A stretch of DNA of 64,000 nt. Origin: Comamonas suwonensis (lineage in GTDB: Bacteria > Pseudomonadota > Gammaproteobacteria > Burkholderiales > Burkholderiaceae_C). Position numbers and translations under genes: made by a program. The notes beneath the pieces are model-generated. The model ran no database searches. It saw only the letters and a list, made by a program, of their open reading frames with translations, and was not told the origin of the DNA. Positions 34,067 to 43,156 of this stretch are shown piece by piece. The stretch is taken from positions 62,001-126,000 of the forward strand of contig NZ_JABBCQ020000007.1 in assembly GCF_012844455.2 (NCBI RefSeq). The letters run 5' to 3'. Numbering within the stretch: position 1 is the first letter of the stretch; every line of letters begins with the position of its first letter.

Positions 34067-35149
34067 ATGAATCAAACACTTTTCACGCCCACCCGGTTCG
34101 GCAAGATTGCACTGCAAAACCGCGTGGTCATGGCGCCCATGACGCGCAATCGCGCAGAGGTAGATGGCACGCCCACGGACATCATGGCCGAGCACTATGG
34201 TCAGCGCGGTGATGCCGGTCTGATCGTGGCTGAAGGTGCATGGCCTGAAGTGACGGGCCAGGCCTATTGCCGCCAGCCCGGCATTGAAACCGCCGAGCAT
34301 GTGCGCGGCTGGCGCAAGGTGACGGATGCGGTGCATGCGCGCGGTGGTTCCATCGTGCTGCAGATCATGCATTCGGGTCGTATTGGCAGCAGCCAGATCA
34401 AGCCTGCGGGGGTGCGATCGGTATCACCGTCGGCCATTCAGGCGCAGGGCAAGATCTGGACCGATGCCGCTGGCATGCAGGACTTTGATGTACCCCATGC
34501 TTTGAGCGCTGATGAAGTACGTAAAGCTATTGCCGAGCACGCCGCAGCCGCCAAGCGCGCTGTGGATGCGGGTTTTGACGGCGTAGAGCTGCACGGTACC
34601 AGTGGCTATCTGAGTCTGCAGTTTCTGCACTCCAGCACCAACCAGCGTACCGACGAATACGGTGGCAACGCTGCCAGACGTGCGCGGTTTGCTGTGGAGT
34701 GTCTGGCGGCCATGGGTGATGCGATTGGTATTGACCGCGTGGGGCTACGCCTCAATCCTGGCAACACCTTCAATGACACCTCGGATGAAAACTCTGAGGC
34801 CACCCATGCAGAACTGATGCGCCAGGCCGCCAAGCTGAACCTTGCCTACCTGCATGTGATGCGTGCACTGTTTGAGCCTTCGATTGATGCCTTCAAGTTG
34901 GCCCGTGAGAACTTTGGTACCAACCTGATTTTGAACGATGGCTTTAATGCAGAAAGCGCTGAAGCGGCGCTGCAGGCTGGCGAGGGTCAAGCGGTGTCGT
35001 TTGCACGACATTTCATTGCCAACCCGGATCTGGTGCAGCGCATGCGCCTGGGCTTGCCTTTGAGCAAGTTTGATCGAAACACCCTCTACACCGCTGGTGC
35101 CAAGGGCTACAACGACTATGCGCAGGCTGACGAGATTCAGATCGCCTGA
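34067..35149 (+). CDS. Old Yellow Enzyme family NADH:flavin oxidoreductase
   Basis: 360 residues with a TIM-barrel OYE layout: LFTPTRFGKIALQNRVVMAPMTR at the start, VELHGTSGYL (substrate-binding His region), QFLHSSTNQRTDEYGG and the C-terminal FARHFIANPDLVQR phosphate-binding block. FMN-dependent reduction of an activated C=C bond is expected. The usual second residue of the His-x-x-Asn/His pair is Ser here (HGTS), which may alter substrate range. It ends this first unit and is followed by a strong terminator. Confidence 0.85.
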   Translation: MNQTLFTPTRFGKIALQNRVVMAPMTRNRAEVDGTPTDIMAEHYGQRGDAGLIVAEGAWPEVTGQAYCRQPGIETAEHVRGWRKVTDAVHARGGSIVLQIMHSGRIGSSQIKPAGVRSVSPSAIQAQGKIWTDAAGMQDFDVPHALSADEVRKAIAEHAAAAKRAVDAGFDGVELHGTSGYLSLQFLHSSTNQRTDEYGGNAARRARFAVECLAAMGDAIGIDRVGLRLNPGNTFNDTSDENSEATHAELMRQAAKLNLAYLHVMRALFEPSIDAFKLARENFGTNLILNDGFNAESAEAALQAGEGQAVSFARHFIANPDLVQRMRLGLPLSKFDRNTLYTAGAKGYNDYAQADEIQIA

Positions 35150-35202
35150 TTAAGAGATTGCTGATCGGCCTTCGGGTTGATCCCTAAGTAGTTCATCGTG
35201 TT

Positions 35203-35238
35203 GGCCGCATTTCCTTTGGGAAGTGCGGCCTTTTTTTT
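35203..35238 (+). terminator. Rho-independent terminator
   Basis: A 12-bp stem GGCCGCATTTCC/GGAAGTGCGGCC with loop TTTG is followed by eight T residues. It separates the SDR-to-OYE unit from tesB; the remaining 35239-35460 holds only the regulatory box. Confidence 0.9.
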
Positions 35239-35370
35239 GTTTTCTCCATTGTTGTCTGCTTGTCGAGCTGGACTACCTCAAATGGCTGAAAGGGTTTCGT
35301 CCTATTGGCTTGTATCGCTTTCTGTTTATTGGATGAGTGCTATGAAATTTGTTGCAACAGACGGCAATTC

Positions 35371-35390
35371 GTTAGTCTCAATGGACGATG
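35371..35390 (+). promoter_or_regulatory. Candidate steroid-regulon box, site 2 (tesB promoter)
   Basis: GTTAGTCTCAATGGACGATG ends 70 bp before the tesB ATG. It is nearly identical to site 1 (31801-31820) and at a similar distance from the start, which suggests a common activator site. Confidence 0.5.
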
Positions 35391-35460
35391 TTTGTACCCT
35401 CTGTCAGAACCAGAATCCATCACATCACTAAACAAGATTTGGGTTGGAGGCCCCGGCATC

Positions 35461-36363
35461 ATGATGGAAATACGTGGACTAGCGTACGTTGTCGCTGAGA
35501 GCTCTGATTTGGATCGCTGGGTCAGCTATGCACGGGACGTGCTTGGCATGATGCCCAGCACCACCGCTGATGGCGATCTGCTGATCAAGATGGATGAACG
35601 TCAGTTCCGTTTCCAGGTTCAGCCTGGCAGCCAGGACAAGTACTTCGCATCCGGCTGGGAAGTGGCCAACAAGGAAGCCTTCGAGCAGGCGCTCAAGGCG
35701 CTGGAAGCCGCTGATGTTCGTTACGAAATTGGCAATGCCGCACTGTGCACCAAGCGTCGCGTGCAGCAGCTGGTGATCGTGCAGGACCCTTCGGGCAATC
35801 GCCATGAAATCGTCTGGGGCTTCAAGTCCGATTTCACCCATTTCGCATCGCCCCAAGGTGTGTCGCGCTTCATCACCGGTGACTATGGCCTGGGCCACAC
35901 GGTGCTGCCTGCCCCCGACTTTGACAAGACCGCAGCTTTTGTGCGCGACGTGCTGGGCTTTGGTCTCTCGGATATCTACAACTTCAAGCCCGCAGGCGAC
36001 GAAGGTCCGACCATCCGCATTCACTTCTTCCATTGCGCCAATGGACGTCACCACAGCCTGGCGCTGGCTGAGTTCCCTTCGCCCTCGGGCTGCGTGCATG
36101 TGATGGTCGAAGTGGACAACATGCCCGAAGTGGGCCGTGCCATGGATCGCATGCAAAAGGGCGAAGTCAAACTGTCGGCCACGCTGGGTCAGCACACCAA
36201 CGACAAGATGATCTCGTTCTACATGAAAACGCCTTCCAACTTCGATCTGGAGTTCGGCTATGGCGGAGCCATCATCGACTGGGATCACCACATCACGCAT
36301 GAATTCACGACCGTCAGCCTCTGGGGACACGACTTCAGCGTAGGTCGTCCTGAAAACAACTAA
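35461..36363 (+). CDS. tesB: TesB, steroid ring A extradiol (meta-cleavage) dioxygenase
   Basis: The ATG at 35461 lies 10 bp after GGAGG and gives exactly 300 residues, the length of HsaC/TesB/BphC enzymes. The two-domain vicinal-oxygen-chelate layout shows the Fe(II) ligands H146 (GLGHTVL), H213 (CVHVMVE) and E264 (FDLEFG), and the acid/base region around HHSLAL. The C-terminus (TVSLWGHDFSVG) matches actinobacterial HsaC almost word for word. It cleaves the catechol ring of 3,4-dihydroxy-9,10-secoandrostatriene-9,17-dione. Downstream genes handle the remaining rings, as in the C. testosteroni tes cluster. Confidence 0.93.
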   Translation: MMEIRGLAYVVAESSDLDRWVSYARDVLGMMPSTTADGDLLIKMDERQFRFQVQPGSQDKYFASGWEVANKEAFEQALKALEAADVRYEIGNAALCTKRRVQQLVIVQDPSGNRHEIVWGFKSDFTHFASPQGVSRFITGDYGLGHTVLPAPDFDKTAAFVRDVLGFGLSDIYNFKPAGDEGPTIRIHFFHCANGRHHSLALAEFPSPSGCVHVMVEVDNMPEVGRAMDRMQKGEVKLSATLGQHTNDKMISFYMKTPSNFDLEFGYGGAIIDWDHHITHEFTTVSLWGHDFSVGRPENN

Positions 36364-36378
36364 TAGGAGGCTTGAGAC

Positions 36379-37257
36379 ATGGCCAATAAATTAATGACAG
36401 CGAAAGACGTTGTGGCATCCATCAAGGATGGCATGACGATTGGTATTGGTGGCTGGGGTCCTCGCCGCAAGCCCATGGCTCTGGTGCGAGAGCTGCTGCG
36501 CAGCGACGTCAAAGATCTGACCGTGGTGGCTTATGGCGGTGCTGATGTGGGCATGTTGTGCGCCGCTGGCAAGGTCAAGAAACTGATCTTCGCCTTTGTG
36601 TCGCTGGACTTTATTCCACTGGAGCCTTACTTCCGCAAGGCTCGCCAGAACGGTGCCATTGAAGTGATGGAAATCGACGAAGGTCACATGGTGCTGGGCC
36701 TGAAAGCTGCTGGCATGCGTATCCCCTACATCCCCACTCGCGTGGGTCTAGGCACCGATGTGATCAAGCACAACAGCAACATCAAGCTGGTGGACTCTCC
36801 TTATGACAACAAGGAGTGGGTTGCGATGCCTGCTATCAATCTGGATGTGGCTCTGCTGCATGTGGACCGCGCTGACTCGCGTGGTGTTTGCCAGATTGCA
36901 GGCCCCGATATTTATATGGACGACCTGTTTGCCCGTGCCGCGACTAATACGTTCGTGAGCTGCGACGAATTGGTGGAATCCAGCACTTTCGAATCGGCGG
37001 ATGCTGCGCGACTGGTGTTCTGGGAGCGTTCTGAGACGACCGGCGTGGTTCATCTCCCTGGTGGTGCTCACCCCACATCCTGCGCGCCTCTGTATGGCTT
37101 TGATGTCAAGCACTTCAAGGAATACGTAGCCAGCAGCAAGGAAGAGGGCGGCTGGAGCGAATACCAGCAGAAGTACGTGCAGTGCACGGAGCAGGAATAT
37201 CTGGAAAAAGTGGGTGGTATGGATGCAATCAAGCGCCTGCCCCTGCCTGTGTTCTAA
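36379..37257 (+). CDS. ipdA: IpdA-type CoA-transferase-family subunit (ring C opening)
   Basis: 292 residues, class I CoA-transferase alpha fold with IGGWGPRRKPMALVREL near the start. TAGGAGG precedes the ATG by 8 bp. Adjacent alpha and beta subunits between an extradiol dioxygenase and an IpdC-like flavoprotein are the signature of IpdA/IpdB. These belong to the CoA-transferase family, but in Mycobacterium IpdAB hydrolyses the last-but-one steroid ring. I believe the Comamonas equivalents are called scdL1/scdL2, from memory. Confidence 0.85.
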   Translation: MANKLMTAKDVVASIKDGMTIGIGGWGPRRKPMALVRELLRSDVKDLTVVAYGGADVGMLCAAGKVKKLIFAFVSLDFIPLEPYFRKARQNGAIEVMEIDEGHMVLGLKAAGMRIPYIPTRVGLGTDVIKHNSNIKLVDSPYDNKEWVAMPAINLDVALLHVDRADSRGVCQIAGPDIYMDDLFARAATNTFVSCDELVESSTFESADAARLVFWERSETTGVVHLPGGAHPTSCAPLYGFDVKHFKEYVASSKEEGGWSEYQQKYVQCTEQEYLEKVGGMDAIKRLPLPVF

Positions 37258-37267
37258 GGAGGCAAAG

Positions 37268-38038
37268 ATGAGTGAAATTGCATTGGTAGATCGCGTCATC
37301 TGCGCCGCGGCACGCGCCTGGGAAAAAGACGGTGAAGTTCTGGCCACCGGCATTGGCCTGGTGCCACGTTTGGCGGCTTCGCTGTGCATGAAGTCCATCA
37401 ACACGGATCTGATCATGACGGACTCCGAAGCCTGGGTGGTCAGCGAACCTGCGCCCGTCGGGCCGCGTGGTGACTACAAGATCAAGCGTGAGTCCTGGAT
37501 GGGCTTCTCTCGCATCTTCGACAACGTCTGGGGTGGCAAACGCCACGCCATGGTGGGTCCTGTTCAGGTGGACCGTTTTGGTCAGGGCAACATCTCCATG
37601 GTGGGCAGCGACTACGCACGTCCCAAGTCCATGATGCTGGGCGTGCGCGGTTTTCCGGGTAACTCCATCAACCACGCCAACTCCTTCTTTGTGCCTAACC
37701 ACAGCCCCAAGGTGTTTGTGTCGGGCGAGGTGGATGTGGTCGGCTCTGTGGGTTACAACCCCGCGCGTCTGGCCAAGGGCTGGACGTTGGAAGAAACCAC
37801 GGACATTCGTTTCATCTTTACCAACCTGTGCGTGCTGGACTTCGGCGGCCCTGACTATCAGGCGCGTCTGGTCTCTCTGCACCCCGGTGTGACGGTTGGG
37901 CAGGTGCAGGAAGCCACAGGTTTCCCTGTGCATATCCCAGCCAACGTGGGTGTGACGGCGGATCCCACACCCGAGCAGCTGGCTTTGCTGGCCCAGCTCG
38001 ATCCGCACAACCTGCGCGCTACGGCCATGGGAGCCTGA
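37268..38038 (+). CDS. ipdB: IpdB-type CoA-transferase-family subunit
   Basis: The ATG at 37268 (AAGGAGG upstream) gives 256 residues; a start further upstream would overlap ipdA. The beta-subunit fold is seen in the N-terminal LVDRVICAAARAWEKDGEV, the GSVGYNPARL-like strand and the C-terminal PDYQARLVSLHPGVTVGQV block. It pairs with the preceding subunit to form the ring-opening heteromer. Confidence 0.85.
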   Translation: MSEIALVDRVICAAARAWEKDGEVLATGIGLVPRLAASLCMKSINTDLIMTDSEAWVVSEPAPVGPRGDYKIKRESWMGFSRIFDNVWGGKRHAMVGPVQVDRFGQGNISMVGSDYARPKSMMLGVRGFPGNSINHANSFFVPNHSPKVFVSGEVDVVGSVGYNPARLAKGWTLEETTDIRFIFTNLCVLDFGGPDYQARLVSLHPGVTVGQVQEATGFPVHIPANVGVTADPTPEQLALLAQLDPHNLRATAMGA

Positions 38039-38039
38039 T

Positions 38040-38945
38040 ATGGAAAATGCAGCTTCCAGCGAATTTGTGACACGCGAAGACAAGGCCGTCTACGAAACCG
38101 ACGAGCCTGTGCTCTACAGCGTGGACAAGGGCATTGCCACGGTCACCATGAATCGGCCCACGTTCAACAACGTGCAAAACTCGCAAATGACCTATGCGCT
38201 GGATGCTGCCTTCCGCAAGGCGACCGATGACGATAGCGTCAAGGTCATCGTGCTGCGCGGTGCAGGCAAGCACTTCAGCGCGGGGCACGATATTGGTACG
38301 CCCGGTCGAGACATTAACAAGTCCTTTGACCGTGCGCACCTGTGGTGGGATCACACCAACAAACCCGGCGGCGAGCAGTTGTTCGCCCGCGAGCAAGAGG
38401 TTTATCTGGGCATGTGCCGCCGCTGGCGCGACATTCCCAAACCCTTGATTGCCATGGTGCAAGGCGCTTGCGTGGCGGGCGGCCTGATGCTGGCCTGGGT
38501 CTGTGATTTGATCGTGGCCAGCGATGACGCGTTCTTTCAGGACCCCGTAGTGCGCATGGGTATCCCCGGCGTGGAGTACTTTGCCCATGCCCACGAGCTG
38601 CACCCCCGCATCGCCAAAGAATTTCTGCTGCTGGGCGACCGCATGACTGCAGACCGTGCCTACCAGATGGGCATGGTCAACCGCGTGGTGCCACGTGCCC
38701 AGCTGCAAGAGCAGGTCGATGCCATCGCCCTGCGCCTGACAGCACAACCCCGTCTGGGTCTGGCACTGACCAAGATGGTAGTCAACAAGGCTGAGGAGCT
38801 GCAGGGTCTGCGCTCCACCATGGACATGGCCTTTGGTTACCACCACTTTGCGCACGCACACAGTCAAGCCATGGGCATGGGCCAGCTCGGCGGTCAAGAC
38901 GCCAGGACCATGGCCAGTGCCAATAAGAAGGAGGCCGCACAATGA
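38040..38945 (+). CDS. Enoyl-CoA hydratase/isomerase (crotonase) family protein
   Basis: 301 residues, starting 1 bp after ipdB. Crotonase features: FNNVQNSQMTYAL, the oxyanion-hole blocks KHFSAGHDIG and QGACVAGGLML, and VRMGIPGVEYF. It is longer than typical hydratases (about 260) because of an N-terminal extension of about 30 residues and an insertion around HLWWDHTNKPGG. It probably hydrates or isomerises a CoA ester of the C/D-ring intermediate. The stop overlaps the start of the next gene (ATGA). Confidence 0.82.
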   Translation: MENAASSEFVTREDKAVYETDEPVLYSVDKGIATVTMNRPTFNNVQNSQMTYALDAAFRKATDDDSVKVIVLRGAGKHFSAGHDIGTPGRDINKSFDRAHLWWDHTNKPGGEQLFAREQEVYLGMCRRWRDIPKPLIAMVQGACVAGGLMLAWVCDLIVASDDAFFQDPVVRMGIPGVEYFAHAHELHPRIAKEFLLLGDRMTADRAYQMGMVNRVVPRAQLQEQVDAIALRLTAQPRLGLALTKMVVNKAEELQGLRSTMDMAFGYHHFAHAHSQAMGMGQLGGQDARTMASANKKEAAQ

Positions 38946-40021
38946 GCGAGGTCAATGCACTGCACACGCCTTTGTGCGATTTGCTGGGATGCCGTTACCC
39001 CATCGTTCAGACCGCCATGGGCTACGTCGCGGGCGCGGATCTTGTGATTGGTACGACAAACGCCGGGGGTTTTGGTTTTCTGGCCGGCGCCACGATTCAC
39101 GCCGACAAGATTGAAGCAGAGATTCTGCGCGTCAAGCGCGAGACGGATGATCAGCCTTTCGGCCTGAACTTTCACATGTTCCAGCCCAACGCTCAGCAAC
39201 TGCTGGACCTGGCTGTGAAGTACCGCTTGCGCGCGGTGAGCTATGGCCGGGGCCCGGACAAGAAGGTCATCGGCCGTCTGCGTGATGCCGACATCGTCTG
39301 CATGCCTACCGTGGGTGCTTTGAAGCACGCCCAGAAGGCCATCGAGATGGGAGCCAATGCCATCACCGTGCAAGGTGGTGAAGGTGGCGGCCATACCGGC
39401 AGCGTGCCCACTACGGTGCTGCTGCCCCAGGTGGTGGACGCGGTGAGCGTGCCCGTGATTGCTGCTGGTGGCTTCTACGACGGCCGTGGCCTGCTGGCTG
39501 CGCTGGCCTTTGGCGCATCGGGCATTGCCATGGGAACCCGCTTTCTGATGACCAGCGATTCCAAGGTTCCGGATGCCACGCTGCAGCGCTACCTGGCCAC
39601 TAAAGATGCCGAAAAAATCGCCGTATCGCATCTGGTCGACGGCATGCCCCAGCGCATGATTCCGAACGAATACCTGTCCATGCTGGAAAAGGCCAGCCCC
39701 ATGAAGCGCCTGCGCATTGCGGTGAATCTGGCACTGAAGTGGAAGGCCGAAACCGGCATGACCACAGGTCAGGCCATGAGTATTTTCATGAAAGCCATGC
39801 GTGAGGATTCCTCCTCGGTGGCCCAGACCGTCATGGCGGCCAACGCCCCCATGCTGCTGCAGCGCTCCATGGTCGACGGCAACCCGGCTGGTGGTGTGAT
39901 GTCTGCCGGTCAGGTGGCTGCACTGATTGGCAAGCTCGACAGCTGCGAAGACGTGATCAGCGGCATTGTTCGCCAGGCCATGGCCCGTCGCACCGCACTC
40001 AATGAATTGACTACTGCGTAA
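38942..40021 (+). CDS. ipdC: IpdC-type flavoprotein (nitronate monooxygenase family)
   Basis: 359 residues, FMN-binding TIM barrel of the nitronate-monooxygenase family: PIVQTAMGYVAGADL at the start, QGGEGGGHTG (FMN phosphate region), VPVIAAGGFYDGRG and ASGIAMGTRFL. In steroid degraders a protein of this family, IpdC, acts on a CoA-activated C/D-ring intermediate just before ring opening, and the gene sits beside ipdAB as here. It is therefore not expected to oxidise nitroalkanes. Confidence 0.82.
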   Translation: MSEVNALHTPLCDLLGCRYPIVQTAMGYVAGADLVIGTTNAGGFGFLAGATIHADKIEAEILRVKRETDDQPFGLNFHMFQPNAQQLLDLAVKYRLRAVSYGRGPDKKVIGRLRDADIVCMPTVGALKHAQKAIEMGANAITVQGGEGGGHTGSVPTTVLLPQVVDAVSVPVIAAGGFYDGRGLLAALAFGASGIAMGTRFLMTSDSKVPDATLQRYLATKDAEKIAVSHLVDGMPQRMIPNEYLSMLEKASPMKRLRIAVNLALKWKAETGMTTGQAMSIFMKAMREDSSSVAQTVMAANAPMLLQRSMVDGNPAGGVMSAGQVAALIGKLDSCEDVISGIVRQAMARRTALNELTTA

Positions 40022-40056
40022 TAACGCTCATTAACAGGCCAACGAGAAGACGGAAT

Positions 40057-40815
40057 ATGTCCACTCAACAATTTCACTCCAATATTCACGACAACGGCGT
40101 GGCAGAGCTGGTGATTGACCGCGCTCCTGTCAATGCCCTGAATTCCGCTGGCTGGTATGGCCTGGCCCACGAAATCCAGTCGCTGGGCGACCGCCCTGAG
40201 GTCCGCGTGATCGTGATCCGTGCCGAAAACCGTGGCTTCTGCGCCGGTGTGGACATCAAGGAACTGGCCACTAACGACAAGCTCATCATTGATGTGAACG
40301 CAGGCAACTACGCCACGTTCAAGGCTGTGCATCTGAACAAGGTGCCGGTGATTGCTGCCGTGCACGGCTTTGTGCTGGGTGGCGGCATCGGTATCTGCGG
40401 CGCATCCGACATCGTGATCGCCGCTGAAGACGCGACCTTCGGTCTGCCTGAAGTCGATCGCGGTGCCATGGGTGGCGCAGCACACCTGCAGCGCATGTTT
40501 GGTGTGCAAAAGACCCGCTATCTGTTCTTTACGGGCGAGATGATTGGAGCGCAGGACGCCTTCCGCATGGGGGCGGTCGAGCGCGTGGTACCCCGTGAGC
40601 AACTGCGTGATACCGCCATGGAAATCGCCAACAAGATTGCAGCCAAGAGCCCCGCCATGATCCGCATCGCCAAGGAGGCGCTGACCGGCATCGAAGACGG
40701 CAATCTGGAAGACAAATATCGCTGGGAGCAGGGCTTCACTCTGCAAGCCTATATGAGCCCCGATTCCGCCGAGACGCGCAGCGCCTTCGTGGAAAAGCGC
40801 GACGCCAAATTCTGA
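40057..40815 (+). CDS. EchA20-like crotonase (ring D opening)
   Basis: 252 residues. APVNALNSAGWYGLAHEI, RAENRGFCAGVDIKEL and VHGFVLGGGIGICG are crotonase blocks, and the GVDIKE segment is characteristic of mycobacterial EchA20, which opens ring D of the bicyclic CoA thioester and is also encoded next to ipdAB. I believe the C. testosteroni counterpart is named scdY, from memory. A hydrolase rather than a hydratase reaction is therefore expected. Confidence 0.8.
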   Translation: MSTQQFHSNIHDNGVAELVIDRAPVNALNSAGWYGLAHEIQSLGDRPEVRVIVIRAENRGFCAGVDIKELATNDKLIIDVNAGNYATFKAVHLNKVPVIAAVHGFVLGGGIGICGASDIVIAAEDATFGLPEVDRGAMGGAAHLQRMFGVQKTRYLFFTGEMIGAQDAFRMGAVERVVPREQLRDTAMEIANKIAAKSPAMIRIAKEALTGIEDGNLEDKYRWEQGFTLQAYMSPDSAETRSAFVEKRDAKF

Positions 40816-40844
40816 TTCGCCAAGCGCAACGAGGAGACAACAAG

Positions 40845-41999
40845 ATGGATTTGACCTATACCCCTGCGCAAAAGGCTTTTCGCACCAAGGTGCGCGCCTG
40901 GCTCAAGGACAACGTTCCCAAAGAGCGCCTCAAGAGCTACGACACGCGCGAAGGCTTTGAGCAGCACCGTGCATGGGAAGCTTTGCTGGCAGGTGCCGGT
41001 TACAGCGCCGTCATGTGGCCCAAGGATCTGGGAGGTAGCGGCTGCGATCTGACCGAATGGCTGATCTTTGAAGAAGAATACTGGGCCGCCGATGCACCTG
41101 CTCGCGTGAACCAGAACGGTATTTTGCTGCTGGGATCCACCATCATGGAGTTTGGTACGCCTGAGCAAAAAGCCCGCTTCCTGCCCCGCATGGCCCGTTG
41201 TGATGACATGTGGGCGCAAGGCTGGTCTGAGCCCAATGCGGGCTCGGACATGGCGGCCATCAGCAGCCGTGCCACGCGCCAGGGTGACAAATTCATTCTG
41301 AACGGCCAGAAGATCTGGTCCACCCGTGCCATCTTTGCAGACTGGGTCTTTGGCCTGTTCCGCAGCGACCCCACTTCCAGCCGTCACCACGGCCTGAGTT
41401 ACATCCTGGTGCCGCTGAACACGCCTGGCATCACTGTGCGCCCCATCCGTGCCATCAATGGCCGCGAGCATTTCGCCGAAATCTTTTTCGACGATGTGGA
41501 AGTCTCTGCTGAGAACCTGATTGGTGCCGAAGGCAAGGGCTGGCATGTGGCCATGGCGACTGCGGGCTTTGAGCGCGGTCTGCTGCTGCGCTCTCCTGCG
41601 CGCTATCAGCGCAGCGCCCAGAAACTGGTGGACCTGTACCTGCGCAACCAGGTCGATGCCGACCGCGATCACTCCATCCGCGACGCTGTTCTGCGGGCAT
41701 GGCAGGGTGCCGAGGCCTACACACTGTCTTCGTACCACACCGTGGGCCGCCTGAACAAGGGCGCGCAGATCGGTGCTGAAGCGAGTACGAACAAGATTGT
41801 CTGGTCCGAGCTGGACATTCTGATCAACGAAACCGCCATGCGCATTCTGGGTCAGCGTGCAGAGCTGATCGATGACGAAGAAGCCAATGACTGGCTGGAA
41901 GGTTTCCTGTTTGCGCAAGCGGGCCCCATCTACGCGGGCAGCAACGAGATTCAACGCAACATCATTGCCCAGCGCATGCTGGGTCTGCCCAAATCCTGA
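40845..41999 (+). CDS. Acyl-CoA dehydrogenase, C-ring beta-oxidation (pair 1, first subunit)
   Basis: 384 residues with full ACAD architecture: LPRMARCDDMWAQGWSEPNAGSD (FAD/substrate region), NGQKIWSTRAIFADW, and the C-terminal PIYAGSNEIQRNI. The classical catalytic Glu of the YEGT motif is Ala here (YAGS, about residue 363), as in the heteromeric steroid ACADs of the FadE28/29 type, which place the base elsewhere. It is followed 17 bp later by a second, divergent ACAD, so an alpha2beta2 enzyme is likely. Confidence 0.85.
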   Translation: MDLTYTPAQKAFRTKVRAWLKDNVPKERLKSYDTREGFEQHRAWEALLAGAGYSAVMWPKDLGGSGCDLTEWLIFEEEYWAADAPARVNQNGILLLGSTIMEFGTPEQKARFLPRMARCDDMWAQGWSEPNAGSDMAAISSRATRQGDKFILNGQKIWSTRAIFADWVFGLFRSDPTSSRHHGLSYILVPLNTPGITVRPIRAINGREHFAEIFFDDVEVSAENLIGAEGKGWHVAMATAGFERGLLLRSPARYQRSAQKLVDLYLRNQVDADRDHSIRDAVLRAWQGAEAYTLSSYHTVGRLNKGAQIGAEASTNKIVWSELDILINETAMRILGQRAELIDDEEANDWLEGFLFAQAGPIYAGSNEIQRNIIAQRMLGLPKS

Positions 42000-42016
42000 T
42001 CGGCTGGGAGAACACC

Positions 42017-43156
42017 ATGGACTTCACCTTTACCGAAGATCAAACCGCATTCCGTGACTCGGTCAGCCGCTTTCTGATGACGGAAGCTGCCCCCGAGCTG
42101 CTGCGCGATATCTGGGAAACCGAGAGCGGCCGCTCGCCCGAGCTGTGGGCCAAGATTGCGGAGCAGGGCTTGATGGGCCTGTCCGTTCCCGAGGCTGATG
42201 ACGGCATGGGCATGGCCGATATTGACTGGGCGTTGCTGCTGCAGGAGGTGGGCTACTACGCACTGCCTGATGCGCTGACTGATACCGCTTATGTGGCTGT
42301 GGGCATGCTGTCTGCTTTGCCACAAGGCCATGCCGCCCGCGCCTATCTGCCCAAGATCGCCAGCGGCAGCTGCCGCGTGGCCGTGGGTCACCCCAGCAAT
42401 GCGACTGTTGCCGATGCAGAGCACGCTGATGTCTTGCTGCTGCCCCAGGCTACGGCAGTGGGGCTGGAGCTGCACCTGCTGACTCCTGCACAGTGCGAAA
42501 TTACGGCACTCAAGAGCATTGACTCCTCGCGTCGCCTCTCCAGGGTGAGCTGGATCGCTTCTGACGCGACCCGTGTGCTTGAGGGTGCCCAGGGCCAGAA
42601 GGTCTGGGATGCCGCTGGTGAGCGTGGCGCTCTGGCGGCTGCCGCCCAGATGGTGGGCCTGGCCCAGCGCATGCTGGACCTGTCTGTGGACTATGTCGCT
42701 CAGCGCAAGCAATTCGACAAGGTGATCGGCAGCTTCCAGGCGGTGCAGCACCATCTGGCAGACATCGTGACCAAGATTGAATTTGCCAAGCCTGTTCTGT
42801 ACCGGGCCTTCTATGCGCTGCAGCACAACGAGCCTGATCTGGCCGTGCGCATCTCCCACGCCAAGCTGCAGTGCAGCGAAGCGAGCTGGTTTGCCTCGCG
42901 CAACAGCCTGCAGGTGCATGGTGCCATGGGCTACACCTGGGAAGTCGATCTGCAGATGTTCATGAAGCGCGCCTGGGTGCTGGATGCGGCATGGGGCGAC
43001 AAGGCCTATCACTCGGCCCGCCTGACCCAAGGTCTGCTGCGCAGCCCCGATGCCCCCGTGGGCCCTGGCGCTACGTTTGATCGAGAAAGCGCTTCCTGCG
43101 GCGACTGCTCTGCGCAAGCAGCTATCAAAAACATTGTTGAAGAGGTGGCTGCATGA
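42017..43156 (+). CDS. Acyl-CoA dehydrogenase, pair 1, second subunit
   Basis: 379 residues; N-terminus MDFTFTEDQTAFRDSVSRF. Conserved ACAD sections are recognisable (QLFDKVIGSFQAVQHHLADI-like helix, QVHGAMGYTWEVDLQMFMKRAW), but the catalytic loop and part of the FAD region are degenerate, which fits a partner subunit. Its stop overlaps the thiolase start (ATGA). Confidence 0.83.
   Translation: MDFTFTEDQTAFRDSVSRFLMTEAAPELLRDIWETESGRSPELWAKIAEQGLMGLSVPEADDGMGMADIDWALLLQEVGYYALPDALTDTAYVAVGMLSALPQGHAARAYLPKIASGSCRVAVGHPSNATVADAEHADVLLLPQATAVGLELHLLTPAQCEITALKSIDSSRRLSRVSWIASDATRVLEGAQGQKVWDAAGERGALAAAAQMVGLAQRMLDLSVDYVAQRKQFDKVIGSFQAVQHHLADIVTKIEFAKPVLYRAFYALQHNEPDLAVRISHAKLQCSEASWFASRNSLQVHGAMGYTWEVDLQMFMKRAWVLDAAWGDKAYHSARLTQGLLRSPDAPVGPGATFDRESASCGDCSAQAAIKNIVEEVAA

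Noticed and set aside
36379..38038. Ordinary acetate/succinate-type CoA transferase
   Set aside because: The linkage to tesB, an IpdC-type gene and an EchA20-like gene points to the ring-opening IpdAB pair rather than a fatty-acid CoA transferase.
38942..40021. Nitronate monooxygenase for nitroalkane detoxification
   Set aside because: Family membership is right, but the operon context fits the steroid IpdC flavoprotein.
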